DNA from: Saccharibacillus kuerlensis DSM 22868
GTDB taxonomy: Bacteria; Bacillota; Bacilli; Paenibacillales; Paenibacillaceae
Direction of reading: 5' to 3'
Assembly (NCBI RefSeq): GCF_000378145.1
Contig: NZ_KB899280.1
Location: forward strand, 225,270 to 289,269
Length of the DNA: 64,000 bases
Below, piece by piece: positions 1 to 8,036 of the stretch (positions are counted from its first letter, which is position 1; the number at the start of each line of letters is the position of its first letter). The position numbers and the translations under genes are program-made. Below the pieces are notes generated by a model that was not told the origin of the DNA, did no database searches, and worked only from the letters and a program-made list of their open reading frames with translations.

Positions 1-30
1 ACCGTTGATTTCCTGTTGTACTGTATTCCG

Positions 31-777
31 CTATTCCGCATAAATCATTTTTCGTGTCATTCCGCCATCGAGTACCAGTTCTGAACCTGTTAGGAAAGTG
101 TTGTCGGGATGAGTCATATACAGGCAGGCTCGAGCTACGTCTTCAGGGGTTCCCACTCTTCTACTTGGATGCTGCTTATGATCTTCTTCCCGCAGCTGAT
201 CATACTTACTTGTCTCAATCCAGCCAGGACTAATGCAGTTCACGCGGATTCCGTCTCCGCCGAGTGAAATAGCGAGCGAATGCGTTAGTGCAAGAATAGC
301 TCCCTTGGATGCCGCGTAAGCTTCGAAGTTCGGTTCAGACATGTGGGCGCGCGTGGAGCAGAGATTGACAATCGAACCTTTGCCGTGTTTGCGCATATGA
401 AGAGCAGCCTCTCTTGTTGCAAGAAAAGTGCCGCGAACATTCGTATTCAGCACGTCGTCCCATTCCTTGACGCTCAGCTCATAAGGGGATTTCCAAATAC
501 CGAATCCGGCGTTATTGATCAGAATGTCGATTTGTCCGAATTCTTCGATAGTCTCACGCATCAATTGTGTAATGTCGGCTTCCTTCGAAACGTCACACGG
601 AACGAAGATTGCTTCACCTCCGGAATTGCGGATTTCGGCTGCGGTCGCAGCACCTTCTGTTTCCTGCTTATCTGCAATCACTACACGTGCTCCTTGTTCG
701 GCATAGCTTTTGGCTACGGAACGTCCGATTCCTTGGGCAGCACCAGTGACAATCACGCTCAACGATTCATAGTCCAT
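31..777 (-). CDS. SDR-family NAD(P)-dependent oxidoreductase
   Basis: The 248-residue protein has the classical short-chain dehydrogenase layout. The cofactor loop TGAAQGIG is at residues 11-18, NNAG at 88-91, the catalytic Ser near 141, and YAASK at 154-158 (Tyr154, Lys158). The C-terminal segment LTGSELVLDGG is typical of the glucose-1-dehydrogenase/3-oxoacyl-ACP reductase-like classical subgroup. It should be a soluble cytoplasmic oxidoreductase; its substrate cannot be told from sequence. The ATG start lies 7 nt after a GGGAGCC ribosome site. It reads leftward as a single gene with no obvious operon partner. Family assignment is firm; the specific reaction is unknown. Confidence 0.9.
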   Translation of the reverse strand: MDYESLSVIVTGAAQGIGRSVAKSYAEQGARVVIADKQETEGAATAAEIRNSGGEAIFVPCDVSKEADITQLMRETIEEFGQIDILINNAGFGIWKSPYELSVKEWDDVLNTNVRGTFLATREAALHMRKHGKGSIVNLCSTRAHMSEPNFEAYAASKGAILALTHSLAISLGGDGIRVNCISPGWIETSKYDQLREEDHKQHPSRRVGTPEDVARACLYMTHPDNTFLTGSELVLDGGMTRKMIYAE

Positions 778-994
778 GTTTTTTGGCTCCCTTCCCTTTT
801 CATCATTGTATTAACCAAAGGCCCTGCCGAAGAAAACGCGGTATTGATCCTCTATTCCTTACAAAGCAAAAAGTCCTTCGCGGAAATAAGGGCGAAAGAC
901 GTTAACTAATAGTCATTTATCGAATCATCTATTGTGAATTAATTCACTTTATCTGATATGCTCAATGCTAAGGTTTGAAACAGCTATCGACCAG

Positions 995-1177
995 TCAGGC
1001 ATAGTAAAGGTTCAGCAGTTTGCTTGTTTCCGCTTCTGCTGGAGCTGCTTCATCCAACAAGCCCTGTTCACTCCAGCAGGCCAGACATTGTTCTTCTGTT
1101 TCACATAAGTAAGCATCCTGGCAGTTATAGCAGAGGTTCAGATAGTTGCGAGTCATTTGATCAGCTGCAGTTGTCAT
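995..1177 (-). CDS. Small Cys-rich hypothetical protein (60 aa)
   Basis: The ATG at 1177 is preceded by AGAGGAG with 8-nt spacing, which favours it over the in-frame GTG nine bases upstream. The protein carries five cysteines in the order CxxC, a single C, then CxxC (CYNC...C...CLAC) between residues about 16 and 34. This is compatible with a small zinc- or metal-binding fold. The C-terminal half is acidic, Glu/Ala rich and ends in LLNLYYA. I do not recognise a family. The good ribosome site and clean isolation between flanking genes argue that it is real. No neighbour suggests a function. Confidence 0.55.
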   Translation of the reverse strand: MTTAADQMTRNYLNLCYNCQDAYLCETEEQCLACWSEQGLLDEAAPAEAETSKLLNLYYA

Positions 1178-1286
1178 ATGGATCACTCCTCTATGGGGGT
1201 AAATGCTAATTCTTTTTTATATTTAAAAAATAACAGATTCTCCTAACTGTGTATGTGACATTTTTTATATTAATTAAAAAGAAATC

Positions 1287-1316
1287 AAAAAAGCGCTCTT
1301 TTTCAAGAGCGCTTGA
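1287..1316 (-). terminator. Rho-independent terminator of the YCF48-like gene
   Basis: The stem AAGCGCTCTT (1291-1300) pairs with AAGAGCGCTT (1305-1314). On the minus strand it is followed by a T-run (1287-1292). It sits directly downstream of the minus-strand lipoprotein gene ending at 1335. Confidence 0.85.
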
Positions 1317-1334
1317 TCTGAAAAGAACCTAACC

Positions 1335-2672
1335 TTAGATGACATGCCAGGTTACACCGCCGTCGAGTGTTTGAAGCAGCAGTGAACGCCTAAGCTCCGT
1401 TTTACCGATTAGAATCCACCCTACTTGCTCCGAAATGAATTCTACTTGGAAAATTTCCGGATACTTCTCCATGTTCTCCCGAAGTTTTTTGCTTTCCGGC
1501 AGCGGATCCCAAGTCTTCCCGCCGTCTGATGTGCGGTAGAAGCGTGAACTTCTAGGCATCCATCCGTTCATCCGATCAAGAAATGTAGGGGCGATCTGCA
1601 GGTTGAGCGCTTCCTGGGAAGGCAGTGCAAACGGAACGTATTTCCATCCAGCTCCGCCGTTATTCGTGAAGTAACCGCTATACTTCACGGTATCACGCTG
1701 CTTGCAGCCGACCGATACCCAGGAGCCCGATCCGTTCTTGTGAGTCTGAGGTTTTCCGCTTACGTAAGAGTCACACATTCCAATCGGATTGTCGCCCGCA
1801 AAGAAAGAAGAAGACTTGCTCCAATTGCGTCCGCCATCCGTAGTTCGGTACAGTGCGGGACGTCCAAGCTCCAACATGGTCACATACCCGCTGCTGGAAG
1901 AATCGAACTTCATCCCTGACAGGTAGCCGATCTCCGGCAGCGGATTTGACGAGCCGTTCGGCTGCGCAGCGTTCGAAGTACGCATGATCGTAGTCCAGCT
2001 CTCTCCGCCGTCGGCGGTTCGGTACAGCGTCTTGTCCTCGCGTCCCGCGGATTCCGATGTTCTTGTCGTCATCAGCCACCCTCTCTGATTATCGACAAAA
2101 TAAATGGATGCAGGCACCTCTTCTGTCCGCCCCAGTGTGGCAAGCGCCCAATTGCTTCCTCCATCAGTCGTTCGCAGAACCAGCGTTTCTTCCGAGCTTC
2201 CGGAACTGCGGACGACCCAGCCGTGAGAAGGATCGGTAAAGAAAATATCTTTTGAATACTCTGGGACTGTCGAAAAAGCGACCTGTTCCGAAGGAGACAG
2301 CGGTGTCCAGTTCTTGCCATTGTTCTCTGTCAGATACATTCGCAGCGCGCTGCGGGTTAATCCCCAAGCCATTCCTGTCAAATTGTCAAACAAATGGATC
2401 TGAGTCAACCGTGTTTGTACCACATATTCTTCATGTTCATTTGTAGTGCTGCCCTGCTCGGGCTCGACGAGCGTAATGGTCTGGCCTCCGTCGTCTGTTT
2501 CCGTACTGCTTGGCACTACCGATTCGGAAACTTGCTCCTCCACGGAAGAATCGCCATTGCATCCGGCCAGCACGATCAGCATGGCAAGCAGGGGCAGCAG
2601 CACTCTCCGCCCGATCCGCACTGCAGCAGCCCCCTTTGTTCCGATATCATTTTGCTTAAGGCGTGTATTCAT
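1335..2672 (-). CDS. YCF48/BNR-repeat beta-propeller lipoprotein
   Basis: The 445-residue protein begins with a positively charged segment, a hydrophobic stretch and the lipobox LAGC at about residue 38, so it is predicted to be a membrane-anchored extracellular lipoprotein. The mature part contains repeated TTDGG-x-W-type motifs (LRTTDGGSNW, YRTADGGESW, YRTTDGGRNW, YRTSDGGKTW, LQTLDGGVTW). These are hallmarks of the YCF48/photosystem II stability factor and sialidase BNR-like beta-propellers. Each motif marks one propeller blade. The ligand is unknown; such proteins often act as surface-exposed binding or scaffold proteins. The ATG has only a weak ribosome site, so the start is less certain than the family. 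Confidence 0.8.
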   Translation of the reverse strand: MNTRLKQNDIGTKGAAAVRIGRRVLLPLLAMLIVLAGCNGDSSVEEQVSESVVPSSTETDDGGQTITLVEPEQGSTTNEHEEYVVQTRLTQIHLFDNLTGMAWGLTRSALRMYLTENNGKNWTPLSPSEQVAFSTVPEYSKDIFFTDPSHGWVVRSSGSSEETLVLRTTDGGSNWALATLGRTEEVPASIYFVDNQRGWLMTTRTSESAGREDKTLYRTADGGESWTTIMRTSNAAQPNGSSNPLPEIGYLSGMKFDSSSSGYVTMLELGRPALYRTTDGGRNWSKSSSFFAGDNPIGMCDSYVSGKPQTHKNGSGSWVSVGCKQRDTVKYSGYFTNNGGAGWKYVPFALPSQEALNLQIAPTFLDRMNGWMPRSSRFYRTSDGGKTWDPLPESKKLRENMEKYPEIFQVEFISEQVGWILIGKTELRRSLLLQTLDGGVTWHVI

Positions 2673-2784
2673 ATAGAAAGGTTATCCGATAAGCGGATGC
2701 CATTCTGAATTTGTTGATGCCGCCTTGGAGCGCAAATTTCTTCGTTATTATAGCATAAATGGCCTGTATCGTCTCAAGCGCCTC

Positions 2785-3476
2785 TCAGCTCTGTCCCAGC
2801 CAAAAATAAATAGGGATAAACAGCATCGAAGTGACGATACCGGATAATCCCATAGCCAGTGCGCTAAAACTGCCCGCGATCTGCGACTCCTGCAGACTGC
2901 GCGCTGTACCGAAGCCGTGAGCGGCACTGCCCATTGCTAATCCGAATGAGACAGGATCCTTAAGTCCGGTCTTGTGGAGCAAGATCGGACCAAGTACGCC
3001 TCCAAATACGCCGGTTACTACGCTGAACATGACCGACAGTTCCGGAGTTCCGCCCAGTGAACGCGAGATTTCGATTCCGATTGGCGAACTGACCGACTGG
3101 GCAAAATGCTAAGAAGCACCTCGTGAGAACCTCGCATGAGATAGACAAGCGCTCCAGCACTGAAAATACCGGTCACCGCCCCCGCCAGCACCGAAGTGAA
3201 GATTGAAAGCATACGCTTTCGAATCAGCCCGCGATGTTTGTAAATGGGTACTCCGAGCGCGACTGTAGCCGGTGCAAGCAGCGTGGTCAGCAGACTAACT
3301 TCTCCTTGGAAATCTGCAACAGGGAACTGAAGCAGGGCCAGTACAATAAGGATAATAGCACTGCTGCTCAGAATCGGATGCAGCCAACGAACACGGGTAT
3401 GAATACCTCTGGCGATCGCATACGCTCCGACCGTTAGAGTAAGCCCGAACAAAGGGTCAGGCAGAAAGGCGTTCAT
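2785..3476 (-). pseudogene. lrgB: LrgB-family protein, frameshifted in a G homopolymer
   Basis: The N-terminal part (from 3476) and the C-terminal part (ending 2785) are in different frames but together give one LrgB/CidB-like membrane protein of normal length, about 230 residues. The N-terminal frame runs correctly to LLSILP. The family sequence then continues one frame away as QSVSSPIGIEISRSLGG followed by TPELSVMFSVVTGVFGG. Adding a single base to the GGG run at 3099-3101 restores the frame exactly. LrgB works with the holin-like LrgA in murein hydrolase export control or pyruvate uptake. The start overlaps the end of lrgA by 20 nt, indicating translational coupling. It could be a sequencing error or a genuine inactivation. 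Confidence 0.85.
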
Positions 3477-3831
3477 CCGTCTGCTCTCCTCCTTCCTTAG
3501 GAGCCGTCATTTTCGCTACCGTCCCTGTTACCCACAATACGGCAAGCGTACTGCCAATCACACTGACTGCGATCGCCGTAGCATTGTTACCAAGATGCGG
3601 AATCAGGGCAGCCGCTCCGATTACATACGGGATAAAAAAGAGCAGCAGATGACTTGTAAGCAGATTCGCGGATTGCTCCACCCACTCCAACTTCACAATC
3701 TTGCTGAACAACGCAAACAAAAACAGCAGAAGGCCTATAACGTTGCCCGGCAGTGGAAGATGGAACGCGTCGTGAATCAGCACGCCGGCCAAGCTAAATC
3801 CCAGCAGGATCGCAAATCCACGCATAATCAT
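3457..3831 (-). CDS. lrgA: LrgA/CidA holin-like membrane protein
   Basis: This 124-residue protein has about four predicted membrane segments and the conserved motif LPLPGNVIGLLLL at residues about 25-37, followed by LLLFFIPYVIG. Both are diagnostic of the LrgA/CidA holin-like family. In other Firmicutes LrgA acts with LrgB in the membrane, modulating murein hydrolase activity and, in some species, pyruvate import. The 3' end overlaps lrgB by 20 nt, the usual lrgAB operon. The gene is divergent from lactate dehydrogenase, a suggestive neighbour given the pyruvate link, though that link is inference. The first ATG has a GGGG ribosome site 5 nt upstream. Confidence 0.85.
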   Translation of the reverse strand: MIMRGFAILLGFSLAGVLIHDAFHLPLPGNVIGLLLFLFALFSKIVKLEWVEQSANLLTSHLLLFFIPYVIGAAALIPHLGNNATAIAVSVIGSTLAVLWVTGTVAKMTAPKEGGEQTDERLSA

Positions 3832-4031
3832 TCAACCCCATTTCTATATCAAGATTAGCACTGCACTTTATTCACACATTTTTTTATTATAACAAAACCC
3901 GACATTATCCGCGTAAAGGTTTCAAGGGCTTTTTTGTGACAGTCTGCTTTCTTATGTGTAGACTGGTTAAAAGTTAAGAGGATCTATTTTCCGCCCTATC
4001 CCACAAGACCAAGAAATGGAGTGAATTGGAT

Positions 4032-4961
4032 ATGACTACTTCTTCTACGCGTTCCCGCCGTGTCGTTGTCATTGGCACGGGTGACGTAGGAGCAACAACT
4101 GCTTATACTCTGCTGCTTAGGCAGCGTATGACCGAACTCGTATTGATCGATGTCAACAAAGAACTCGCACTTGGACAGGCACTGGATATGAACCACGGAC
4201 TTCCGTTCGTAGGCGGAGTCAAAGTATGGGCCGGCGATTATGAGGATTGCAAAGATGCGGCGGTTATCATTATTGCAGCCGGAGCTGCACAGCGCCCGGG
4301 GGAAACACGTATCGATCTGCTCAATCGGAACGCAGGTATTTTCGACCAGATTATCGGCAACATTGTAAAATATAACGACAACGGTATTATTTTGGTCGCA
4401 ACCAATCCGGTCGATATCCTCTCTTATGTTTCGTACAAAAAAAGCGGTTGGCCGGCTCATCGGGTTATCGGATCCGGTACCCTGCTCGACAGCGCCCGCT
4501 TCCGCTATCTGATCGGCAAGCATAAAAATTTGGATCCGCGCAGTATTCATGCCCATATTATTGGCGAACACGGCGATTCCGAACTGCCGGTATGGAGTAT
4601 GGCAAATGTAGCCGGAGCGGCTCTGGATCTGCCGGAAAGCGATCAGGAAGAGATCTTCGACAACACGAAGAATGCGGCTTATGCGATTATCAACGCCAAG
4701 GGCTCGACATATTACGCCATCGCATTGGCGCTGGATCGAATCGTAACTGCGATTCTTCAGAACGAAAGCTCCGTACTGAACGTGTCCACACTGTTGGACA
4801 ACTACCACGGCATCTCCGACGTCTACCTCGGTCTGCCGTGTGTCGTCGACAGCACCGGCGTACGCGAGCATCTCGAAATTCCAATGAACGACAAAGAGCT
4901 GGAGCTGCTGAACGCTTCGGCCAACAAACTCAAATCGGAAATCTCAAAAGTAAATTTGTAG
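4032..4961 (+). CDS. ldh: L-lactate dehydrogenase
   Basis: This enzyme interconverts pyruvate and L-lactate with NAD(H) in the cytoplasm. From the ATG at 4032 (GGAGTG 8 nt upstream, preferred over an in-frame TTG at 4026) the protein has 309 residues, normal for the family. The Rossmann loop GTGDVGATTAY is at 15-25. AQRPGETR contains Gln87, the position that favours lactate over malate dehydrogenase, and the loop Arg93. TNPVD is at about 124-128, Asp153/Arg156 in LLDSARFR, and catalytic His180 in GEHGDSE. A strong terminator follows. The upstream region shared with lrgAB may carry its promoter; TTGTGA near 3935 is at most half of a Rex site. Confidence 0.95.
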   Translation: MTTSSTRSRRVVVIGTGDVGATTAYTLLLRQRMTELVLIDVNKELALGQALDMNHGLPFVGGVKVWAGDYEDCKDAAVIIIAAGAAQRPGETRIDLLNRNAGIFDQIIGNIVKYNDNGIILVATNPVDILSYVSYKKSGWPAHRVIGSGTLLDSARFRYLIGKHKNLDPRSIHAHIIGEHGDSELPVWSMANVAGAALDLPESDQEEIFDNTKNAAYAIINAKGSTYYAIALALDRIVTAILQNESSVLNVSTLLDNYHGISDVYLGLPCVVDSTGVREHLEIPMNDKELELLNASANKLKSEISKVNL

Positions 4962-5020
4962 ACCTCAGTAAAGTAGTAGACCTCTTACAAATAGATTCGC
5001 GAATCTATACCTCATACGGA

Positions 5021-5058
5021 AAAACCCCCGAACTCTCACAAAGAGTTCGGGGGTTTTT
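5021..5058 (+). terminator. Rho-independent terminator after ldh
   Basis: AACCCCCGAACTCT pairs with AGAGTTCGGGGGTT around a short loop (CACAA) and is followed by a T-run. The flanking A-run would also let it serve the convergent minus-strand gene ending at 5124. A separate perfect 18-bp palindrome, ATAGATTCGCGAATCTAT, lies just upstream at 4991-5008. Confidence 0.9.
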
Positions 5059-5123
5059 GAAATCCTGCTTATCAGCCGCTTCGACCTGCACGATCTTGAA
5101 TCCACACCATTTTGACTGTCATT

Positions 5124-6215
5124 TTACAGCCTCACAATCTCCGCCTGTACCAAACTACCCGAAGAAGAGTCGCAGACAAATCCGCTTTCTTCAATCCAGA
5201 CGAGCGAAACCTGTCCAATCCCCTCCGAGTCGCTGTCGTTTAACAGATGGAAAGGAAGTACTTTGATCTTGCTATGCAGCTTTTCCCAGGCTTCCGTTTG
5301 AGACAGCTTTGGAGGCAGTAGAGCCTGTGCAAAATGATTGGGGTTCATTCGGCGAAAATGCAGTTCATCGGAAACAGCTGCCAACCGGCCGCTTTGACGT
5401 TCGACATACAGATCGAGACAAGCGCCAAGTACGGGCAGACCGTGTACCGTTCGATAGACTCTGACATGTACAAATCCCCCGCTCGATGCACTGAACGACG
5501 AACGTTCCCTGCCTGCCAGAAATGCCCAGCGGTAAGTGCTCGGACGATTGTTCCGGACCAGATAATCGAGCACCGCGGACCGGGCTTTGCGCAGTTCATC
5601 GCGGTTAAGAGGTTCCGGCTTTCGGGTATCGGCCGCCGGAAGATGTCCCCGCAGCGGACGAATCGGATCGGAAGCGCCTCGTTTTGCAGGCGCTGCACCA
5701 CGTAAGTCGATCCACTCCCAAGGTCCGAGCTTCTGCTCCCGGTGAATAGGATGTCCTAACTTGTCGTAGACGCGCGGCGGAAAGAAATAAAACGGAAGCT
5801 CTGCCGACACATCCAAGGCATAGGTACCACGTAAACAGGAAGAATCCGTCGGCGGGCGAATGGCCTCCGGCGGGCTGCTGCCCACGCCCAATTCAAATCG
5901 ACATGGCGCCCAGTCCGTTTGAAGATCGAGCAGTTCTCCGGAAGAATTCATCCGTACAAAAAGGTGCGGTCCCCGGTACATCGGGATATCACCGTAATGA
6001 CGGCCGTATTCCAGAAGCTTTTCGTCATTATCAAGTTCCACTGCCCGGATCGGCAGCAGTTCAGCCGGATCGATGTCCGGTCGGATATGCGCGATATGCT
6101 CCTGCGCTGTGCAGGCATAATGCGCGCTCTCCGCATCAGATAGAAAGCGTGCACCGCCGGACAATTCACTGCGGATTCCCGTGAGTTTATCGCGACTGCC
6201 GCGTTTCGTCACCAT
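5124..6215 (-). CDS. Hypothetical protein, possible PepSY/YcdB-like C-terminal region
   Basis: The product is about 363 residues from the ATG at 6215, which has AAGGGG 6 nt upstream; an in-frame GTG lies six bases further up. No signal peptide or membrane segment is evident. The C-terminal third (a strand-rich segment with FVHVRVYRTVHGLPVLGACLDLYVERQSGRLAAVSDELHF) has the rhythm of PepSY or YcdB/YcdC-type domains: a ligand-like strand, then a 'vdrqtGrl' turn. That match is weak and from memory. The N-terminal half is not recognised. The gene starts about 30 nt after the DUF3900-like gene on the same strand, so the two may be co-transcribed. Confidence 0.55.
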   Translation of the reverse strand: MVTKRGSRDKLTGIRSELSGGARFLSDAESAHYACTAQEHIAHIRPDIDPAELLPIRAVELDNDEKLLEYGRHYGDIPMYRGPHLFVRMNSSGELLDLQTDWAPCRFELGVGSSPPEAIRPPTDSSCLRGTYALDVSAELPFYFFPPRVYDKLGHPIHREQKLGPWEWIDLRGAAPAKRGASDPIRPLRGHLPAADTRKPEPLNRDELRKARSAVLDYLVRNNRPSTYRWAFLAGRERSSFSASSGGFVHVRVYRTVHGLPVLGACLDLYVERQSGRLAAVSDELHFRRMNPNHFAQALLPPKLSQTEAWEKLHSKIKVLPFHLLNDSDSEGIGQVSLVWIEESGFVCDSSSGSLVQAEIVRL

Positions 6216-6247
6216 TCTCACCCCTTGTGCCTATCGATAAACGCACC

Positions 6248-7342
6248 TTAATAAGGCAGCCCGTCATCACTTTCCTCATCGCGGCGTTCAATCAGACGTT
6301 TGGCTACCGTCTGAAAATCTTCGGGCTGCAGCAGTTCAATCGGGGAATGTCCCTTGTCGAACACGAACGATTCGCCTTCCAAGATCACCGCATAGCGTCC
6401 GTTCAGACGGGTAATGTGCACGCCATAGCCGAAATCGGCGAGCAGGCCTTTGACCTGAGTATTGCCAAGCTTGAAACGCACTTCGATTTCCGGTTGGAAT
6501 TCGGTAATCCGTTCGGCTGCTTCCATCACCTGCTCAGGCTCCCACTTTTCTTGAATATCCCGCTTGTCGCTCGCCGTCCACAATTCCAAATCGTGCTCTT
6601 CGCGCTGACGTTCTTCGCTGTTTTCGTCTGGCCATTTTTCTTCGACATAAGTTTGTACAAATTCCATCACACGCTCATTTACGATCTCGGGCATGGACTG
6701 CTCGTAAACGACAAACTTCAAGAAGTCCTCGAAATAGCGGGCATGAGAAGGCTGATGAATTTTCAATTCCCATTCTTCCGTCATACCGGCTTCCGGCATA
6801 TGCGGATACATAATCGACTTGATGCTTTTGGTGCTGATCGCCATTTCGACTTCGTCGATCAAGTTCTGTTCATCGGAAATACGCGCAATTTTATTCTCAA
6901 AGTCACATTTCATAACGAAAATAAATGGGTCATCGGAATGACTCGTCATTTTGGCTCGGGTTAGTACCAGTGCGCCTCCGCGTACAGAGCCGGTATCCAA
7001 ATAATTGCGCACCAGATCGTCACAGGCATTTTTAAAATCCTCTTTGCCGTCCGCTGTCCGCATCCGGTTGAACATATTAAAGTTGGGGTTGCTGTCCAGC
7101 TCGTAGCCCGGTTCCACGATAAAACTTCCGATCTTGGTCGGGGCCTGCTCGGTCAGCGGATTTTTCTCTACCTTCCGCTTGGCAATCCGCGAAAATTCGC
7201 TGTCGAGAAACTTTTTAACCGGACTGTCTTCATAATCATAATCGTCCATCGTCTGGTAGTGCTTGTATCCTCTCGCCCCTTGGCCTTCGCGGCCTTCGAC
7301 CTGGATGACGAAAAAGGATAAGTATTCGATATCAAAACGCAT
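6248..7342 (-). CDS. DUF3900-like conserved protein
   Basis: The 364-residue cytoplasmic protein opens with FDIEYLSFFVIQVEG and contains KHYQTMDD, a KRKVEKNP segment and FIVEPGYELDSNPNFN. I recall these as conserved in the Bacillus DUF3900 family, although I cannot run a search. The middle carries RGGALVLTRAK and DPFIFVMKCDFE. The acidic C-terminus contains a strand-rich part (GLLADFGYGVHITRLNGRYAVILEGESFVFDKG). Function is unknown in the family. It is read leftward, is followed after about 30 nt by another hypothetical gene, and has only a distant AAGGGG ribosome site (12 nt). Confidence 0.65.
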   Translation of the reverse strand: MRFDIEYLSFFVIQVEGREGQGARGYKHYQTMDDYDYEDSPVKKFLDSEFSRIAKRKVEKNPLTEQAPTKIGSFIVEPGYELDSNPNFNMFNRMRTADGKEDFKNACDDLVRNYLDTGSVRGGALVLTRAKMTSHSDDPFIFVMKCDFENKIARISDEQNLIDEVEMAISTKSIKSIMYPHMPEAGMTEEWELKIHQPSHARYFEDFLKFVVYEQSMPEIVNERVMEFVQTYVEEKWPDENSEERQREEHDLELWTASDKRDIQEKWEPEQVMEAAERITEFQPEIEVRFKLGNTQVKGLLADFGYGVHITRLNGRYAVILEGESFVFDKGHSPIELLQPEDFQTVAKRLIERRDEESDDGLPY

Positions 7343-7653
7343 GTTATTGTTAAACCCCTTCTGCCTCCGATTCCCCTACACTGATCGGAAGGCGGTAATG
7401 ACTGCCGTACATATCCGGCTTAAACCTGGCAGCAAACTGCCTGTCTGCCTACGATAGCACGAGTGTCGAAATTGGACAATCCGGCAAAGAGAAATCTCCA
7501 CTATGCTCGACTATGATGAACATGCAAAAACGCGGCCTACCTTTGCAGGCACGGCCGCGATCCTATTCTCATTTAACTTTGATGCTGTACAGCCTGCCCA
7601 AACAAGTACGAGCGTTTGTCCCATGTTTGTCCAGGGCCTAGTTTATATCGCCT
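7343..7653. other. Intergenic region, 311 bp
   Basis: No credible gene was seen here. The right-hand part holds the minus-strand terminator at 7526-7559 serving the 117-residue gene. The left-hand part must carry the promoter of the DUF3900-like gene starting at 7342, but I could not pick a confident -35/-10 pair. Confidence 0.5.
7526..7559 (-). terminator. Rho-independent terminator after the 117-aa gene
   Basis: CGCGGCC (7531-7537) pairs with GGCCGCG (7553-7559), with a minus-strand T-run at 7526-7530. It lies about 95 bp beyond the stop codon of the minus-strand gene ending at 7654. Confidence 0.75.
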
Positions 7654-8007
7654 TTACTTGCCTTGGCGCTGCTGCATGAACTCCATCCCTTTTTGCAGCA
7701 TTTCCTGCATGGAACCGAATTTGGTATTGGCATTCACTTTCTCGTCCAGTTCTTGAGGCGGTACATTCTGCAGCTCGTTTGGGTCGCTGCCGCCGATCCC
7801 GAACTTCTGAAGCATTTCGGCTGCCGATTTGAACGGTGTATGCTGCTGCAAGAACTCCGAGTTGAGCAGCTGCTCAAGCGGAAGCTTTTGCAGAAGCTCG
7901 CCCATCGGCAGCTTGTTCAGCAGGTCGGACAATCCGCCGCTTCCTCCGCTGCCGCCTCCCTGCAGTTTGCCCAACATATCGCCTACTCCTCCAAGATTGA
8001 ATCCCAT
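7654..8007 (-). CDS. Gly/Leu-rich hypothetical protein (117 aa)
   Basis: The small protein begins MGFNLGGVGDMLGKLQGGG, has a Gly/Ser linker, then Leu/Gln-rich amphipathic segments (LLNKLPMGELLQKLPLEQLL) and a C-terminal stretch MQEMLQKGMEFMQQRQ. The composition suggests helices with a self-associating face; no catalytic motif, signal peptide or membrane span is visible. It starts about 30 nt after the tyrosine recombinase gene and probably shares its transcript. I do not recognise the family, and no function is proposed. Confidence 0.6.
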   Translation of the reverse strand: MGFNLGGVGDMLGKLQGGGSGGSGGLSDLLNKLPMGELLQKLPLEQLLNSEFLQQHTPFKSAAEMLQKFGIGGSDPNELQNVPPQELDEKVNANTKFGSMQEMLQKGMEFMQQRQGK

Positions 8008-8036
8008 CGTTAACAGCCTCCTTCATATAATAAGTG

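Noticed and set aside
3930..3965. A Rex operator upstream of ldh
   Set aside because: Only one TTGTGA half-site is present, without the inverted TCACAA half.
3996..4871. A 291-codon open frame on the minus strand
   Set aside because: It is antisense to lactate dehydrogenase, whose catalytic motifs are all present.
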